From: Selaginella tamariscina
Lineage: Eukaryota; Streptophyta; Lycopodiopsida; Selaginellales; Selaginellaceae
NCBI GenBank assembly: GCA_003024785.1
Contig: PUQB01000193.1
Coordinates: 357,981-421,980, forward strand
Length of the DNA: 64,000 nucleotides
Direction: 5' to 3'
Program-made: the position numbers and the translations under genes
Shown: positions 63,910 to 64,000 of the stretch, piece by piece
Numbering within the stretch: the stretch's first letter is position 1
Layout of the letters: each line of letters opens with the position of its first letter
The notes under the pieces: generated by a model
What the model was told of the DNA's origin: nothing
What the model saw: the letters and a program-made list of their open reading frames with translations, nothing else
The model's database searches: none

Positions 63910-64000
63910 CTGCATATAGGTAAGTATAATAGCCTTTGCAGATATTTCCTACTGACACAACAAAAAGCCTCCTTCCGTCCTTTAGTTGTCACTTCAACAT

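Overview
This is nuclear DNA of a land plant. The plant evidence is a CLSY/DRD1-type SNF2 chromatin remodeller (a plant-specific subfamily), a plant-type nuclear poly(A) polymerase, several Ty3/gypsy elements (one with a chromodomain), and short CCCTAAA telomere-type motifs. Two gene families that I associate from memory with seed-free plants (a ParB-like/methyltransferase fusion and a DUF7869-like protein) hint at a fern, lycophyte or moss, but the species cannot be fixed. Introns are short, and TG/CA, TA and CT microsatellites are very dense.

Layout. 1-6024: a chromodomain Ty3/gypsy element in a shared-LTR arrangement, with internal remnant, LTR, gag-less internal region and LTR. It appears to sit inside the 5' LTR of a large non-autonomous LTR element that runs to 12327. 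12328-20100: gene-poor, with decayed coding remnants, a SINE-like head, a long inverted repeat and a stray fragment of the poly(A) polymerase gene. 20109-26369: a divergent gene pair, poly(A) polymerase (minus) and YVH1/DUSP12-type phosphatase (plus). 26651-31571: a decayed minus-strand Ty3/gypsy element. 31572-36250: AT-rich repeats. 36340-47503: a divergent pair, a DUF7869-like gene (minus) and a ParB-like/DNA-methyltransferase-like gene (plus). They are separated by about 5 kb holding two arrays of the 18-bp palindrome GGCGGGATTAATCCCGCC. 47621-50930: an FCP1/NIF-type HAD phosphatase gene and its decayed tandem copy. 51350-57839: chromovirus gag/LTR remnants interrupted by a minus-strand Ty3/gypsy element. 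57892-62403: the CLSY/DRD1-like remodeller. 63667-63909: a terminal exon of an unrecognised minus-strand gene.

Most conserved genes have single-base frame breaks, often at short homopolymers, including genes expected to be essential (poly(A) polymerase, YVH1). This looks more like residual long-read indel error than loss of every gene. The same caution applies to calling the transposons and the methyltransferase-like gene broken.

The most unusual part is 38.9-47.5 kb. A transposase-like gene and a ParB/methyltransferase-like gene diverge from a core flanked by two palindrome arrays, each of which plausibly lies in the first intron of its neighbour. The same motif recurs in an intron of the methyltransferase-like gene and beside the duplicated HAD gene. 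A near-perfect 24-bp hairpin (44234-44320) lies just upstream of the methyltransferase-like gene.
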